DNA of 64,000 bases from Denitromonas halophila (GTDB lineage: Bacteria > Pseudomonadota > Gammaproteobacteria > Burkholderiales > Rhodocyclaceae), in NCBI RefSeq assembly GCF_007625155.1, contig NZ_VMNK01000019.1, positions 1 to 64,000 on the forward strand, given 5' to 3'. The notes beneath the pieces were generated by a model. The model worked only from the letters and a program-made list of their open reading frames with translations. It made no database searches and was not told where the DNA came from. The position numbers were made by a program, and so were the translations under genes. Each line of letters starts with the position of its first letter. Positions within the stretch are counted from its first letter, which is position 1. Shown here in pieces: positions 8,705-17,168 of this stretch.

Positions 8705-9631
8705 ATGAAGCCTTTTGCCATTGCCGGCATCCAGATGAATGTCTCGGCCATCGAGTCGAACGTCGCGCGCATGAAGCTCAAGCTCGACATCACCATGAAC
8801 CTGTACCCGTGGGTACAGATGGTGATGTTCAGCGAGCTGTGCGCCTTTGGCCCGCTGACCTATGCCGCGCGCGAGTTTCCGTGCGACTTCGAAGCCGAAA
8901 TGCAGGAGATGGCCCGCAAGTACGGCATCTGGCTGCTGCCGGGGTCCATCTTTGAAAAGAGCGGCGACAAGATCTACAACACCGCCTCGGTCATCAACCC
9001 GCAGGGCGAGGTCGTCGCGCGCTACCGCAAGATGTTCCCCTTCTACCCCTATGAAGAAGGCGTGACGCCGGGGCTGGAGTACTGCGTGTTCGATGTGCCC
9101 GATGTGGGCCGTTTCGGCGTATCGATCTGCTACGACATGTGGTTCCCCGAGACCATCCGCACGCTGGCGGTGATGGGCGCCGAGGTGATTCTCCACCCGA
9201 CGCTGACCGGCACCATCGACCGCGACAACGAGCTGGCCATCGCGCAGGCCATGAGCACCATCAACCAGTGCTACCTGTTCGATGTGAACGGCCTCGACGC
9301 CGGCGGCAGCGGCCGCTCGATCATCACCGGGCCGGATGGCCGGGTGCAGTATCAGGCGCAGAACAACGAAGAGATCATCCCGATCGAGCTGGATATCGAC
9401 CGCGTGCGCCGCAGCCGCGAGCTGGGCACGCTGCGCCTCGGCCAGCCGCTCAAGAGCTTCCGCGACCACATGGGCGACTTCAGCATCTACTGGCGCGACC
9501 AGCAGCACCCCTACCTCGATTCGCTCGGTCCGCTGATCAAGCCGGGGCGCATGGACCGCATCGCGGAGCTCAAGAAGATCGAAGGCGGCATGTATCCCCA
9601 CCCGCTGCCGACGCCGCCCGCCACGCAGTAA
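8705..9631 (+). CDS. Carbon-nitrogen hydrolase (nitrilase superfamily)
   Basis: 308 residues from an ATG behind AGGAGAG. The Glu-Lys-Cys triad of the nitrilase superfamily is visible: Glu44 in FSELCAFG, Lys109 in RYRKMFPFYPYEEG and Cys142 in ICYDMWFPE. The latter is the nucleophile motif of amidases rather than true nitrilases. These enzymes hydrolyse non-peptide C-N bonds, for example in carbamoyl amines or aliphatic amides. The C-terminal extension (ELKKIEGGMYP) is like that of formamidase/aliphatic amidase-type members. Substrate is open. It is monocistronic and converges with the diguanylate cyclase. Confidence 0.88.
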   Translation: MKPFAIAGIQMNVSAIESNVARMKLKLDITMNLYPWVQMVMFSELCAFGPLTYAAREFPCDFEAEMQEMARKYGIWLLPGSIFEKSGDKIYNTASVINPQGEVVARYRKMFPFYPYEEGVTPGLEYCVFDVPDVGRFGVSICYDMWFPETIRTLAVMGAEVILHPTLTGTIDRDNELAIAQAMSTINQCYLFDVNGLDAGGSGRSIITGPDGRVQYQAQNNEEIIPIELDIDRVRRSRELGTLRLGQPLKSFRDHMGDFSIYWRDQQHPYLDSLGPLIKPGRMDRIAELKKIEGGMYPHPLPTPPATQ

Positions 9632-9679
9632 GGCAACACCGGCGAACGCCCGGCGGCGCATCATGCCGCGATCGCTGGC

Positions 9680-11149
9680 CTATGCCTCGGGCGCCACGCA
9701 GACGCGGTTCCGGCCTGCGTTCTTGGCCTGGTAGAGTGCGGCGTCGGCGCGGCTGACCGCCTGCTCGGTGGATTCCCCGGCCTGGTACTCGGTCACCCCG
9801 ATGCTGATCGTGACCGGAATCGCCTGGCCGTTGGTGGCGAAAGCTTCCTCGCCGATGCCCCGGCGCAGACTCTCGGCGATCCGCAGGGCTTCGCTCAGGT
9901 CGCAGTGACGCAGCAGGATGAGCAACTCCTCGCCGCCCCAGCGCACCACCAGATCCGATTCGCGCAGGGCGTCGAGCAGCCGTTTGGCGATACCGGCCAG
10001 CACGTTGTCACCGGCCAGGTGGCCATGGCGATCGTTGATCTGCTTGAAGAAGTCGATATCGGCGAGCAGGAAGGCCATGGGCTGCGGATCGCGCTTGTAG
10101 TCGGCCAGCAGCTTCTTCATCAGCATGGTGAAAGCGTTGCGATTGAGCAGGCCGGTCAGCTTGTCGATGGTCGCCATCTCCTCGATGCGATGCTGGTAAT
10201 TCCTCAGCGCCACGTGGGCGAGGAGGATCACGACCGCCGTGATCAGCAGGCTGATCAGGATATTGATCCACAACGTTCTCTGGATGCCGGTCAGCGCGGC
10301 ATCCTGGCCCTGCTCGACGAACAGGTACCACTTCAGCTCCGGCAGGTAGTTCACCTGCAGGATCTGCGTGTTGCCGTCGGCGTCCGCATACTGGTAGGAG
10401 CCGCTGTCTTCGGCCAGGATGCGCGCCAGCTGCGGCCCGATACCAGCACTGGCGTGCAGATCGACGTTCAGTACCCTGGCGCTGTTGCCCACCAGCACCA
10501 CCTTGCCGGCCTTGTCGACGAAGTAGATCTTGCGATTGAAGCGTTGCTGATGCTCGGAGACCAGCCGGCGAACGGCATCTACCGTCAGGCCGATGCCGGT
10601 GGCGCCGATGTAGTTGCCGTCGAAATCGTAGACCCGGTAGTTGATGAAGATGGTCAGCGCATCCTGATTGGCCAGGTCGGGGTCGACGTTGATCTCGTAG
10701 TCTTCCGTCAGGGCGCGGGTGCGGTAATACCAGGCGTCGCGCGGCTCGTCGGGCGATATCTGCTTGAGGATGCCATCGCCGGTGTAATAGGTCCCGCTGC
10801 GTTCCGACACGAAGAAGCTCGCGAAGGCACCGTAGCGCTGCCTGATCTCCCGCAGGTAATGCGCCATTTCCTCGACGTTTGCCTCGCCCTGCAACACCCA
10901 GCGGCGCAGAAAGGTGTCGTGCGCCATGGTCGAGGAAATGAGCACCGGCCGCACCAGGTCCTTCTGGATCTCGGAGTAGATGTTGCTGGAGGTCAGCGGC
11001 AGGCTCTGCTCAACGATGGCCTCAAGAATGGAGCGCTTGGAGACTTCATAGCTGATGAACGAGGTCACCAGAAAACCGACGGAGAGCAGGAGCCCCAGGA
11101 TCAGCAGCAGTCGGCTGTGGTTGAAGAGACGATGACGGAAGGGGGGCAT
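9680..11149 (-). CDS. Membrane diguanylate cyclase with Cache sensor (GGDEF)
   Basis: 489 residues. A membrane helix at about 12-33 precedes a periplasmic double-Cache-type sensor region (about 36-290; FFVSERSGTYYTGDG, YRVYDFDGNYIGATGIGLTV). A second helix at about 294-315 leads into a GGDEF domain (330-487). The active-site loop is GGEEL at 405-409, compatible with cyclase activity. RESD at 396-399 is an intact I-site for product inhibition. It should make cyclic-di-GMP in response to a small periplasmic ligand. There is no EAL domain. It is divergent from the YceI lipoprotein. Confidence 0.92.
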   Translation of the reverse strand: MPPFRHRLFNHSRLLLILGLLLSVGFLVTSFISYEVSKRSILEAIVEQSLPLTSSNIYSEIQKDLVRPVLISSTMAHDTFLRRWVLQGEANVEEMAHYLREIRQRYGAFASFFVSERSGTYYTGDGILKQISPDEPRDAWYYRTRALTEDYEINVDPDLANQDALTIFINYRVYDFDGNYIGATGIGLTVDAVRRLVSEHQQRFNRKIYFVDKAGKVVLVGNSARVLNVDLHASAGIGPQLARILAEDSGSYQYADADGNTQILQVNYLPELKWYLFVEQGQDAALTGIQRTLWINILISLLITAVVILLAHVALRNYQHRIEEMATIDKLTGLLNRNAFTMLMKKLLADYKRDPQPMAFLLADIDFFKQINDRHGHLAGDNVLAGIAKRLLDALRESDLVVRWGGEELLILLRHCDLSEALRIAESLRRGIGEEAFATNGQAIPVTISIGVTEYQAGESTEQAVSRADAALYQAKNAGRNRVCVAPEA

Positions 11150-11294
11150 GGCCGGACCACAACGGAGGGTAAGACATCATACTATGCAGCGCAGCGACGC
11201 CACGCAGGCATGCGTCACGCGCGGCCGTCAGAGCGGGCGCTGGCAGCGACGGGCCGCTCGCCCCCCTTGCGCCCGAGCGACCGGATGGCGGACG

Positions 11295-11999
11295 ATGCCA
11301 CCCATGCGCCATCTGCCCCACCTGCTCGCCGCACTGTGGCTCACCGCCTGCACCACGCCCGCCCCGCCCCCGCCGGCCGACGCCCGCGCCGCGGAGGCGC
11401 CGTTGGCCGAACCCGCACCCGACGCGGTGCGCTACCAGGTGGCGAGCGCGCGCTCGGACGTGCGCTTTGTGGTCTACCGGGCCGGGCGGCTGGCGGCGCT
11501 GGGGCATAACCATGTGATCCGCGCCGGACAGGTGAACGGGCAGATCGCGCTGGCCCCAACCCTGTCGCAATCGAGCTTTTCTCTGCGCCTGCCGGTCACG
11601 CAGTTCACGGTCGACCCGCCCGACGCACGCCACGACGAAGGCGAAGGCTTCGAGGTGCAGCCCTCTGCCGATGCCATCGCCGGCACCCGCCGCAACATGC
11701 TCGGCGCGCGGGTGCTTGATGCGGACAATTACCCGACGGTGCGCATCGACGCGGTGGCCGTGCAAGGCGCGCTGCCGACAGTGGACGCCACGGTGCGGCT
11801 GCGCTTGCGCGAGGTGTCACGCGATGTCCGTGTGCCCGTCACCGTCGTTCAGAGTGATCACGAGCTGATCGCCACCGCCGATTTCAAGATCCGCCAGACC
11901 GACTTCGGCATCACCCCGATGTCGGTATTCGGCGGCGCCTTGCAGGTGGCTGATGCGGTGACGGTGCGCATGCGCCTGGTGGCGACACGCGCGCCGTAG
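11295..11999 (+). CDS. YceI-family lipoprotein
   Basis: About 234 residues from the ATG at 11295 (11304 is an alternative; ribosome sites are weak). The signal peptide ends LWLTAC (Cys19), a lipobox, then a Pro/Ala-rich spacer and a YceI domain from about residue 45. Family features are RFVVYRAGRLAALGHNHVI, FEVQPSADA, RRNMLGARVLDADNYP and DFKIRQTDFGITPMSVFGGAL. YceI domains are lipocalin-like barrels that bind isoprenoid or other amphipathic ligands in the periplasm. The stop codon TAG is part of the inverted repeat at 11995-12083. Confidence 0.85.
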   Translation: MPPMRHLPHLLAALWLTACTTPAPPPPADARAAEAPLAEPAPDAVRYQVASARSDVRFVVYRAGRLAALGHNHVIRAGQVNGQIALAPTLSQSSFSLRLPVTQFTVDPPDARHDEGEGFEVQPSADAIAGTRRNMLGARVLDADNYPTVRIDAVAVQGALPTVDATVRLRLREVSRDVRVPVTVVQSDHELIATADFKIRQTDFGITPMSVFGGALQVADAVTVRMRLVATRAP

Positions 12000-12083
12000 G
12001 GCGGAAAAGCGAAGCGCCTTCCGCCGCAGGAGATGGCTCAACCGCCGAGGTGGCCGAAGGCGCTTCGCTTTTCCGCCCTACGG
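11995..12083. repeat. Perfect 28-bp inverted repeat (GTAGGGCGGA family), likely bidirectional terminator
   Basis: The arms begin CCGTAGGGCGGAAAAGCGAA and end with the complementary ...TTCCGCCCTACGG. They match perfectly over 28 bases around a 33-base loop. The left arm contains the stop codon of the YceI gene and the right arm ends four bases before the pqqE stop. It therefore closes two convergent genes. Related copies lie at 13230, 16662 and 31238. Confidence 0.75.
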
Positions 12084-12087
12084 GGGC

Positions 12088-13215
12088 CTACGGTGCGATC
12101 TGCCGCGACGCCTTCGGATCGCGAAACACCAGCGGCGCGGTGCTGACGGCACCCGGCCGCTGGGCGCGGGCGACGGCGTCAAGCACCACCTGATGCGCCG
12201 GCGATTTGTCGCACACCGGATCTGGCGCGGCGGCGTCACCGGCCAGCATGAAGGCCTGGCAGCGGCAGCCGCCGAGGTCTTTTTCCTTGTCCGGACAGGT
12301 CTTGCAGGTATCGCTCATCCAGCCATCGCCGCGGTAGCGGTTGAAGCCTTCGGAGTCATACCAGATCTCGCCCACGCTCGTCTCGCGCACATTCGGAAAG
12401 CTCAGCCCCGGCAGCATCTTGGCGGTGTGGCAGGGCAGCGCGGTGCCGTCGGGCGTGACGGTGAGAAAAACATTGCCCCAGCCGTTCATGCATTTTTTGG
12501 GCCGCGTTTCGTAGTAGTCCGGCACCACGAAAAAGATGCGGAGCTTGTCGCCGAGCTTGGCGCGATACTCATTGGTGATGCGCTCGGCGCGCTCGAGCTG
12601 TTCGCGCGAGGGCAGCAGTTGGTCGCGGTTGAGCAGCGCCCACGAGTAATACTGGTTGTTGGCCAGCTCCAGATACTCGGCGCCGAGTGCGACCGCCATC
12701 TCGATGATCTGGCCGATGTGGTCGATATTGAGGCGGTGGATCACGCAGTTCATCACCATCGGCCAGCCATTGGCCTTGATGGTGTGCGCCACCTTCTGCT
12801 TGAGATCGAAGGTGCGCGTATGCGAGAGAAAATCGTTCAGCTCTTTTGTGGTGTCCTGGAAGGAGAGCTGGATGTGATCGAGTCCGGCGCGCTTGAGCGC
12901 CTCGGCGCGGTCCTCGGTCAGGCCGACGCCGGAGGTGAGCAGATTGGTGTAGTACCCGAGGCGATGCGCTTCGGCCACCAGCACTTCGAGGTCGTCGCGC
13001 ACCAGCGGCTCGCCGCCCGAGAAGCCGCACTGCACGCTGCCCAGCACGCGCGCCTCGTTCAGCACGCGCAGCCAGGCTTCGGTGTCGAGTTCATCGTCGG
13101 CGCTGGTGCGTGCGAAATCCACCGGGTTGTAGCAGAAGGCGCAGTGCAGCGGGCAGCGGTAGGTCAGCTCGGCGAGCAGCCACAGCGGCGGGCCGGGGCG
13201 GTCGGTGGCGGTCAT
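12088..13215 (-). CDS. pqqE: PQQ biosynthesis radical SAM enzyme PqqE
   Basis: 375 residues from an ATG behind AAGGA. The radical-SAM cluster motif CPLHCAFC (Cys21, Cys25, Cys28) is followed by GFSGGEPLV. The C-terminal SPASM-like region has the expected cysteines (CMNGWGN, PCHTAKM, CKTCPDKEKDLGGCRC, VCDKSP) for auxiliary clusters. PqqE, with PqqD presenting the peptide, links the Glu and Tyr side chains of PqqA. It is the last gene of pqqABCDE and is separated from pqqD by 109 bases that hold a GC-rich repeat, which is unusual spacing for this operon. pqqF is not in the window. Confidence 0.96.
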   Translation of the reverse strand: MTATDRPGPPLWLLAELTYRCPLHCAFCYNPVDFARTSADDELDTEAWLRVLNEARVLGSVQCGFSGGEPLVRDDLEVLVAEAHRLGYYTNLLTSGVGLTEDRAEALKRAGLDHIQLSFQDTTKELNDFLSHTRTFDLKQKVAHTIKANGWPMVMNCVIHRLNIDHIGQIIEMAVALGAEYLELANNQYYSWALLNRDQLLPSREQLERAERITNEYRAKLGDKLRIFFVVPDYYETRPKKCMNGWGNVFLTVTPDGTALPCHTAKMLPGLSFPNVRETSVGEIWYDSEGFNRYRGDGWMSDTCKTCPDKEKDLGGCRCQAFMLAGDAAAPDPVCDKSPAHQVVLDAVARAQRPGAVSTAPLVFRDPKASRQIAP

Positions 13216-13229
13216 GGTGTTGTCCTTTG

Positions 13230-13320
13230 CCGTAGGGCGGAAGCGCCGCAACACGGCGTCACCCGCCGCTTCGACCTTGAGACGGATTGACGGATGACGC
13301 TTCGCTCTTCCGCCCTGCGG
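13230..13320. repeat. GTAGGGCGGA-family inverted repeat inside the pqq operon
   Basis: CCGTAGGGCGGAAG at the left and CTTCCGCCCTGCGG at the right bracket about 60 bases that include GCGCCGC and GATGACGCTTCG segments. It fills the gap between the pqqD stop (13325) and pqqE start (13215). It belongs to the same family as 11995-12083. It may lower or stabilise readthrough into pqqE. Confidence 0.6.
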
Positions 13321-13324
13321 GTGT

Positions 13325-13588
13325 TCATGCTTCCGTGATCCACTGCTGCTGTCGCGCCATATCGAGAAAGGCGCGTACGTCGGGCTCCAGCCCGGTGGTG
13401 TCAAACGCGGTTTCGAGATCGGCGACCAGCGCCGGCACGTCTCGCGTGCCATCACAGCGCTTGAGGATCTCGGCCGCGCTGGCATTCAGCTTGACCATGC
13501 CTTCGGGGTAGAGCAGCACCCAGGCCTGCTGGGCTTCTTCCCATTGCATCCGAAAGCGCGAGGCCAGCGTGGGCGTATCGATACTCAT
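13325..13588 (-). CDS. pqqD: PQQ peptide chaperone PqqD
   Basis: 87 residues starting in an ATGA overlap with the pqqC stop. The winged-helix peptide-recognition fold is apparent from [34 protein letters not shown] and [11 protein letters not shown]. PqqD binds the PqqA precursor and delivers it to the radical SAM enzyme PqqE. Length is normal for stand-alone PqqD (about 90). In some bacteria it is fused to PqqC; here they are separate but translationally coupled. Confidence 0.95.
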   Translation of the reverse strand: MSIDTPTLASRFRMQWEEAQQAWVLLYPEGMVKLNASAAEILKRCDGTRDVPALVADLETAFDTTGLEPDVRAFLDMARQQQWITEA

Positions 13589-14358
13589 GCTTTCGGCCCG
13601 CGGATCTCGATCTCGCAGCTTTGCAGCATGATCGCGTCGGCCAGCGACCACAACACGTCGAGCTTGAACTGCAGGATGTCGAGCGCGCGCTGCTGCAGGG
13701 CGCGGTTCTGGCCGAAGTAGTCCAGCGTGAAGCGCAGGCCGTGGGCCACGTCGCGCCGCGCCTGCGTCAGCCGGTTGCGGAAGTACTGCAGTCCGTCGGT
13801 TTCGATCCACGGGTATTTGTCGGGCCAGGTGTCGAGGCGCTGCTGGTGGATGTGCGGGGCGAACAGCTCGGTGAGGCTGGAGGCCACGGCGTCCTGCCAG
13901 GGGCGCTGGCGGGCAAAGGTGACATAGGCGTCGACCGCGAAGCGCGCCGCCGGCGACACCAGCCGCTCGGACACCACGTCGTCGCGGCTCAGGCCGACCG
14001 CCTCGCCGAGCCGGATCCACGCCTCGATACCGCCGTCGTCCTGCACGCCGCCGATGGCGTAGCCGTCATGGTCGAGAATGCGCTGAATCCACTCGCGGCG
14101 GATGTCGCGCTCGGGGCAGTTGGCGAGGATGTTGGCGTCCTTGACCGGGATCGCCACCTGGTACAGGTAGCGGTTGGCCACCCAGCGCTGCAGTTGCGCT
14201 TGCGTGAGTTTGCCCTCGGCCATCATCACGTGGAAGGGGTGGTAGATATGGTAGCTGGTGCCCTTTTCGCGCAGCCGGGCTTCGAATTCATCGCTGGCCC
14301 ACGGCGCTTCGCCGGCAATGGCGGCCAGGTGCGGGGTGGGGATGTCGTCGTGCTTCAT
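13585..14358 (-). CDS. pqqC: Pyrroloquinoline-quinone synthase PqqC
   Basis: 257 residues. PqqC is a cofactorless oxidase that performs the last ring closure and eight-electron oxidation to give PQQ. Family landmarks are [54 protein letters not shown] and FTLDYFGQN. It lies 18 bases after pqqB and overlaps pqqD by four bases, fitting a single transcript from pqqA. Length is as expected (about 250). Confidence 0.97.
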   Translation of the reverse strand: MKHDDIPTPHLAAIAGEAPWASDEFEARLREKGTSYHIYHPFHVMMAEGKLTQAQLQRWVANRYLYQVAIPVKDANILANCPERDIRREWIQRILDHDGYAIGGVQDDGGIEAWIRLGEAVGLSRDDVVSERLVSPAARFAVDAYVTFARQRPWQDAVASSLTELFAPHIHQQRLDTWPDKYPWIETDGLQYFRNRLTQARRDVAHGLRFTLDYFGQNRALQQRALDILQFKLDVLWSLADAIMLQSCEIEIRGPKA

Positions 14359-14376
14359 GCGGACTCCTCGGGCGCC

Positions 14377-15291
14377 TTACAGCGCGATCTCCATCCCGTC
14401 GAAGGCCACTTCGATGCCATGGCGCGCCAACTCGGCGCGCTCGGCGCTGTCTTCGTTGAGGATGGGGTTGGTGTTGTTGATGTGGATGAGGATCTTGCGG
14501 GTGCTCGCCGGCAGGCGGTCGAGCCATTCGATCATGCCGTCGGGCCCGGACTGCGGCATGTGGCCCATGGCGCGCGAGGTCTTGGCCGAGGCGCCGAGGC
14601 GGATCATCTCGTCGTCGGTCCACAGCGTGCCGTCCACCAGCACCACGTCGGCCGCCTGCATGGCCGCCCACACCGCGTCTTCCATCTGCCCCAGGCCGGG
14701 CGCGTAAAACAGCCGGCGGCCGCTGCGGGTGTCGGTGATCCTCACGCCGATGTTGTCGCCCGGCTCGGGGCGGTCACGCCGGGGCGAATAAGGCGGCGCG
14801 TTGCTGGTCAGCGGCAGCGCGGTGAAGCGCAGGCCGGCGATGGCATCGATTACGAAGTCCTGCCCGAGGGCAATCTCGTGCCAGTCGATGCCGCAATAGT
14901 GTTCGAGCACGCCGAACAGCGGGTTGCCGGTGCTCAGATCGTCGCGCACCGGCCGGGTGCACCACAGCGCATGCGGCTGGCGGTGTTCGCGCAGCATGTA
15001 GAGGCCGGTGGTGTGGTCGATCTGCGCGTCGATCAGCACGATGGCGGCAATGCCGGTGTCGCGCAGCGCCCGGCCCGGCTGCAGCACCGGGCAGCGCTGG
15101 ATCTGCGTGAGGATGTCGGGCGAGGCGTTGAACAGCGCCCAGTGTTCGTCGTCGCCGCTGACGATGATCGACGATTGCGTGCGCGCCGTGGCGCGGATAC
15201 TTCCGCTGCGCAGGCCCGCGCAATTGGGGCAGTTGCAATTCCACTGCGGAAAGCCACCGCCAGCGCCGGCGCCAAGTACGCGTATTTTCAT
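14377..15291 (-). CDS. pqqB: PQQ biosynthesis hydroxylase PqqB
   Basis: 304 residues. Metallo-beta-lactamase-like fold with an N-terminal [14 protein letters not shown] zinc site (cysteines near 19-24) and the [11 protein letters not shown] metal motif. PqqB acts after PqqE in maturation of the cross-linked peptide (proposed tyrosine hydroxylation). It follows pqqA by 49 bases and precedes pqqC by 18. Length matches the family. Confidence 0.97.
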   Translation of the reverse strand: MKIRVLGAGAGGGFPQWNCNCPNCAGLRSGSIRATARTQSSIIVSGDDEHWALFNASPDILTQIQRCPVLQPGRALRDTGIAAIVLIDAQIDHTTGLYMLREHRQPHALWCTRPVRDDLSTGNPLFGVLEHYCGIDWHEIALGQDFVIDAIAGLRFTALPLTSNAPPYSPRRDRPEPGDNIGVRITDTRSGRRLFYAPGLGQMEDAVWAAMQAADVVLVDGTLWTDDEMIRLGASAKTSRAMGHMPQSGPDGMIEWLDRLPASTRKILIHINNTNPILNEDSAERAELARHGIEVAFDGMEIAL

Positions 15292-15340
15292 GATGTGTCA
15301 CCGAGCGGTCCGCGCGCAGCGCCCGCGGACCTCGCCGGGC

Positions 15341-15415
15341 TTAACGCGTAGCGATGTACATGGTGATCTCGAAGCCGAAGCGGAAGTCGGCGGCGGTCGG
15401 GGTTTCCCATTTCAT
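15341..15415 (-). CDS. pqqA: PQQ precursor peptide PqqA (24 residues)
   Basis: Reading leftward from an ATG behind AGGAG gives MKWETPTAADFRFGFEITMY then IATR and a TAA stop. The conserved Glu16-x-x-x-Tyr20 pair is the one joined by PqqE to make the PQQ skeleton. The peptide is ribosomally made and modified. It heads the operon pqqABCDE and has the strongest ribosome site of the set. Confidence 0.96.
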   Translation of the reverse strand: MKWETPTAADFRFGFEITMYIATR

Positions 15416-15432
15416 GATGTGTCTCCTGAGGT

Positions 15433-15525
15433 TGTAGGCGTGTCGCGGCAACTTTGCGCCACGTGAGCCCAGCATGCCGTCCCGCGCCCATCGACACATC
15501 CGGGGAATGTGGACTCACGCCTACA
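15433..15525. repeat. Inverted repeat in the pqqA leader
   Basis: TGTAGGCGTG at the left and CACGCCTACA at the right are perfect 10-base arms 73 bases apart. A second imperfect pair (GTGAGCCC / GGACTCAC) is nested inside. The left arm starts 17 bases upstream of the pqqA ATG, so the structure would be in the leader RNA or the promoter. Either a dispersed repeat or a regulatory element. Confidence 0.45.
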
Positions 15526-15560
15526 GAATTTCATGAGGCGAGCGCGCCCGCCATATCGAT

Positions 15561-15583
15561 GGCGGGTTGAAACCCGCCCTACG
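15561..15583. repeat. Short GGCGGGTT palindrome
   Basis: GGCGGGTT, GA, AACCCGCC, then CTACGG: a perfect 8-base stem with a 2-base loop, 34 bases before the start of the prolyl aminopeptidase gene. The CTACGG tail links it to the other short palindromes in the window. Confidence 0.5.
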
Positions 15584-15616
15584 GCAGTAAAGACAATCGC
15601 GCCGCCACGCACTAGC

Positions 15617-16600
15617 ATGAGCACCATGCCATCGACACCGTCCACACCCCCCGATCCCTGGTCCGTCTTCGCCCTCGACGTCGGCGACGGTCACCAGCTG
15701 CACATCGAGCAAAGCGGCGCCGCCGACGGCCTGCCGGTCATCTGCCTGCACGGCGGGCCGGGCAGCAGCATGGCCACCGGGCACCGGCAATTCTTCGACA
15801 CCACGCGCTACCACATCATCCAGTTCGACCAACGCGGCTGCGGCCGCAGCACCCCGCGCGGCGGCCTCACCCACAACACTACCGCGCACTTGGTCGCCGA
15901 CATCGAACGCATCCGCCTGCGTCTGGGCATCGACCGCTGGCTGGTCTTCGGCGGCTCCTGGGGCGCCACACTGGCAATGGCCTACGCCGCCGAACACCGC
16001 GACACCTGCCTCGGCGTCATTCTGCGCGGCGTCTTCCTCGCATCAAGCGACGACCTGCGCCGCTTCTTCGACGACAGCCACCCTCACGCCCCCGCCATCC
16101 ACGCCCGCCTCGCCGCCCTCGCCCCCATGGGCGCGCGATCCAAACTCGCCCACTGGCTCCCCGCCACCCTCCTCGCCGCCAATCCGAACGAGCAGGCGGC
16201 GCTGACTGTCGCCTGGATGGCCTGGGAAAACGCCCTCGACAACGGCCCCGCCGCCCGCTTCACCCCACCCACCGGCGACACCCTCGCCACCGCCATCGAC
16301 AAATACCGCGTGCAGGCGCACTACCTGCATCACCACTGCTTTCTGGAAAACGACTGGTGGCGCGATGCTGCCGCAACAATGGCCGGCCTGCCGGTGGCGA
16401 TCCTGCACGGCACGCAAGACCGCATCTGCCACCCCGACAACGCCCGCGCGGTGCACGCCGCCTGCCCCGGCAGCACGCTGCAGCTGATCGACGGTTGCGG
16501 CCACAGCCCGTTTGCACCTGCCATGGCGGCGGCGCTGCAGGAAGCGACACGGCACTTTGCCGACAAGACGGGTTCAGTTTTGGGCGACTCAAACACCTGA
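15617..16600 (+). CDS. pip: Prolyl aminopeptidase (alpha/beta hydrolase)
   Basis: 327 residues from the ATG at 15617 (15626 possible). Alpha/beta hydrolase of peptidase family S33: oxyanion HGGPGSS (45-51), DQRGCGRS (71-78), nucleophile elbow GGSWGATLA with Ser114, then LHGTQDRIC (Asp) and GCGHSPF (His). The HGGPG plus DQRGCGRS combination is diagnostic of proline iminopeptidase, which removes N-terminal proline from peptides. No signal peptide, so cytoplasmic. It is divergent from the pqq operon. Confidence 0.9.
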   Translation: MSTMPSTPSTPPDPWSVFALDVGDGHQLHIEQSGAADGLPVICLHGGPGSSMATGHRQFFDTTRYHIIQFDQRGCGRSTPRGGLTHNTTAHLVADIERIRLRLGIDRWLVFGGSWGATLAMAYAAEHRDTCLGVILRGVFLASSDDLRRFFDDSHPHAPAIHARLAALAPMGARSKLAHWLPATLLAANPNEQAALTVAWMAWENALDNGPAARFTPPTGDTLATAIDKYRVQAHYLHHHCFLENDWWRDAAATMAGLPVAILHGTQDRICHPDNARAVHAACPGSTLQLIDGCGHSPFAPAMAAALQEATRHFADKTGSVLGDSNT

Positions 16601-16661
16601 GCAAGAACCCGCACACGTCGTTGTGCCCCGTACTCAGACGCCCATTGATCAGCCGACGCCA

Positions 16662-16694
16662 AGCGGCGGAAGGCGCTTCGCTTTCGCCCTACGC
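16662..16694. repeat. Partial GTAGGGCGGA-family element
   Basis: The short GGCGGAAGGCGCTTCGCTTT stretch followed by CGCCCTACG is one end of the element seen complete at 11995-12083. It abuts the stop of the lipoprotein at 16699 (minus strand), again at a gene's 3' end. Confidence 0.5.
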
Positions 16695-16698
16695 GGAC

Positions 16699-17109
16699 TC
16701 AAGGTTTTCTGGCAGGCGTGCTTGTCGTCGAGGCGAACAGATCCCCGCAATCGTCGCAGGCAAAAAACCACGCACCACCCTCACAACGGATCACCCCGGT
16801 AGCCGCCGCGCTGATCTGCCAGTCGCACAGGCGCTTGCCCGCCTTCAAGGTGCCCTCGATATGGCACGGCGCGACCGGGTAGTTATCGCTCAGCGTGCGC
16901 GCATCGAGCTGGCGTGCGCGTTTGAAAAACGCCTGCGCCTCGGCGTGGGTCAGGTCGACATCGGCAGTGGTGCAGGCCATCGGCTCGGAAGAGGTGAAGT
17001 CCTGCACATACACCGCCGACAGGCGGGTCGTATCGAGCGGCGCCGACGTGCTGGCACAAGCGACCGTCAGCAGAGCGACCGCCAGGGCGGTTGCGATCTT
17101 CATTGCCAT
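16699..17109 (-). CDS. Small cysteine-containing lipoprotein, unknown function
   Basis: 136 residues from an ATG at 17109 (17103 also possible). Lipoprotein signal ending LLTVAC (Cys18). The mature part has paired cysteines (ACTTADVD, APCHIEGT, RLCDWQI, IRCEGG, ACDDCGDLF) that probably form disulphides in the periplasm. The upstream open frame reaches 18363 but overlaps the EamA gene in another frame and is not credible. I do not recognise the family. Its start lies 60 bases after the EamA stop, so the two may be co-transcribed. Confidence 0.65.
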   Translation of the reverse strand: MAMKIATALAVALLTVACASTSAPLDTTRLSAVYVQDFTSSEPMACTTADVDLTHAEAQAFFKRARQLDARTLSDNYPVAPCHIEGTLKAGKRLCDWQISAAATGVIRCEGGAWFFACDDCGDLFASTTSTPARKP

Positions 17110-17168
17110 TGCGCGCTCGCCGCCTCGCGTTGAGAAAATGTCATGTGCCAAACGGCCACCCGTCCAAT

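Noticed and set aside
9905-11509. Plus-strand open frame of 534 codons
   Set aside because: Antisense to the Cache-GGDEF cyclase, whose motifs are intact.
13621-15351. Plus-strand open frame of 576 codons across pqqC and pqqB
   Set aside because: Antisense of two certain genes; arises from high GC and codon bias.
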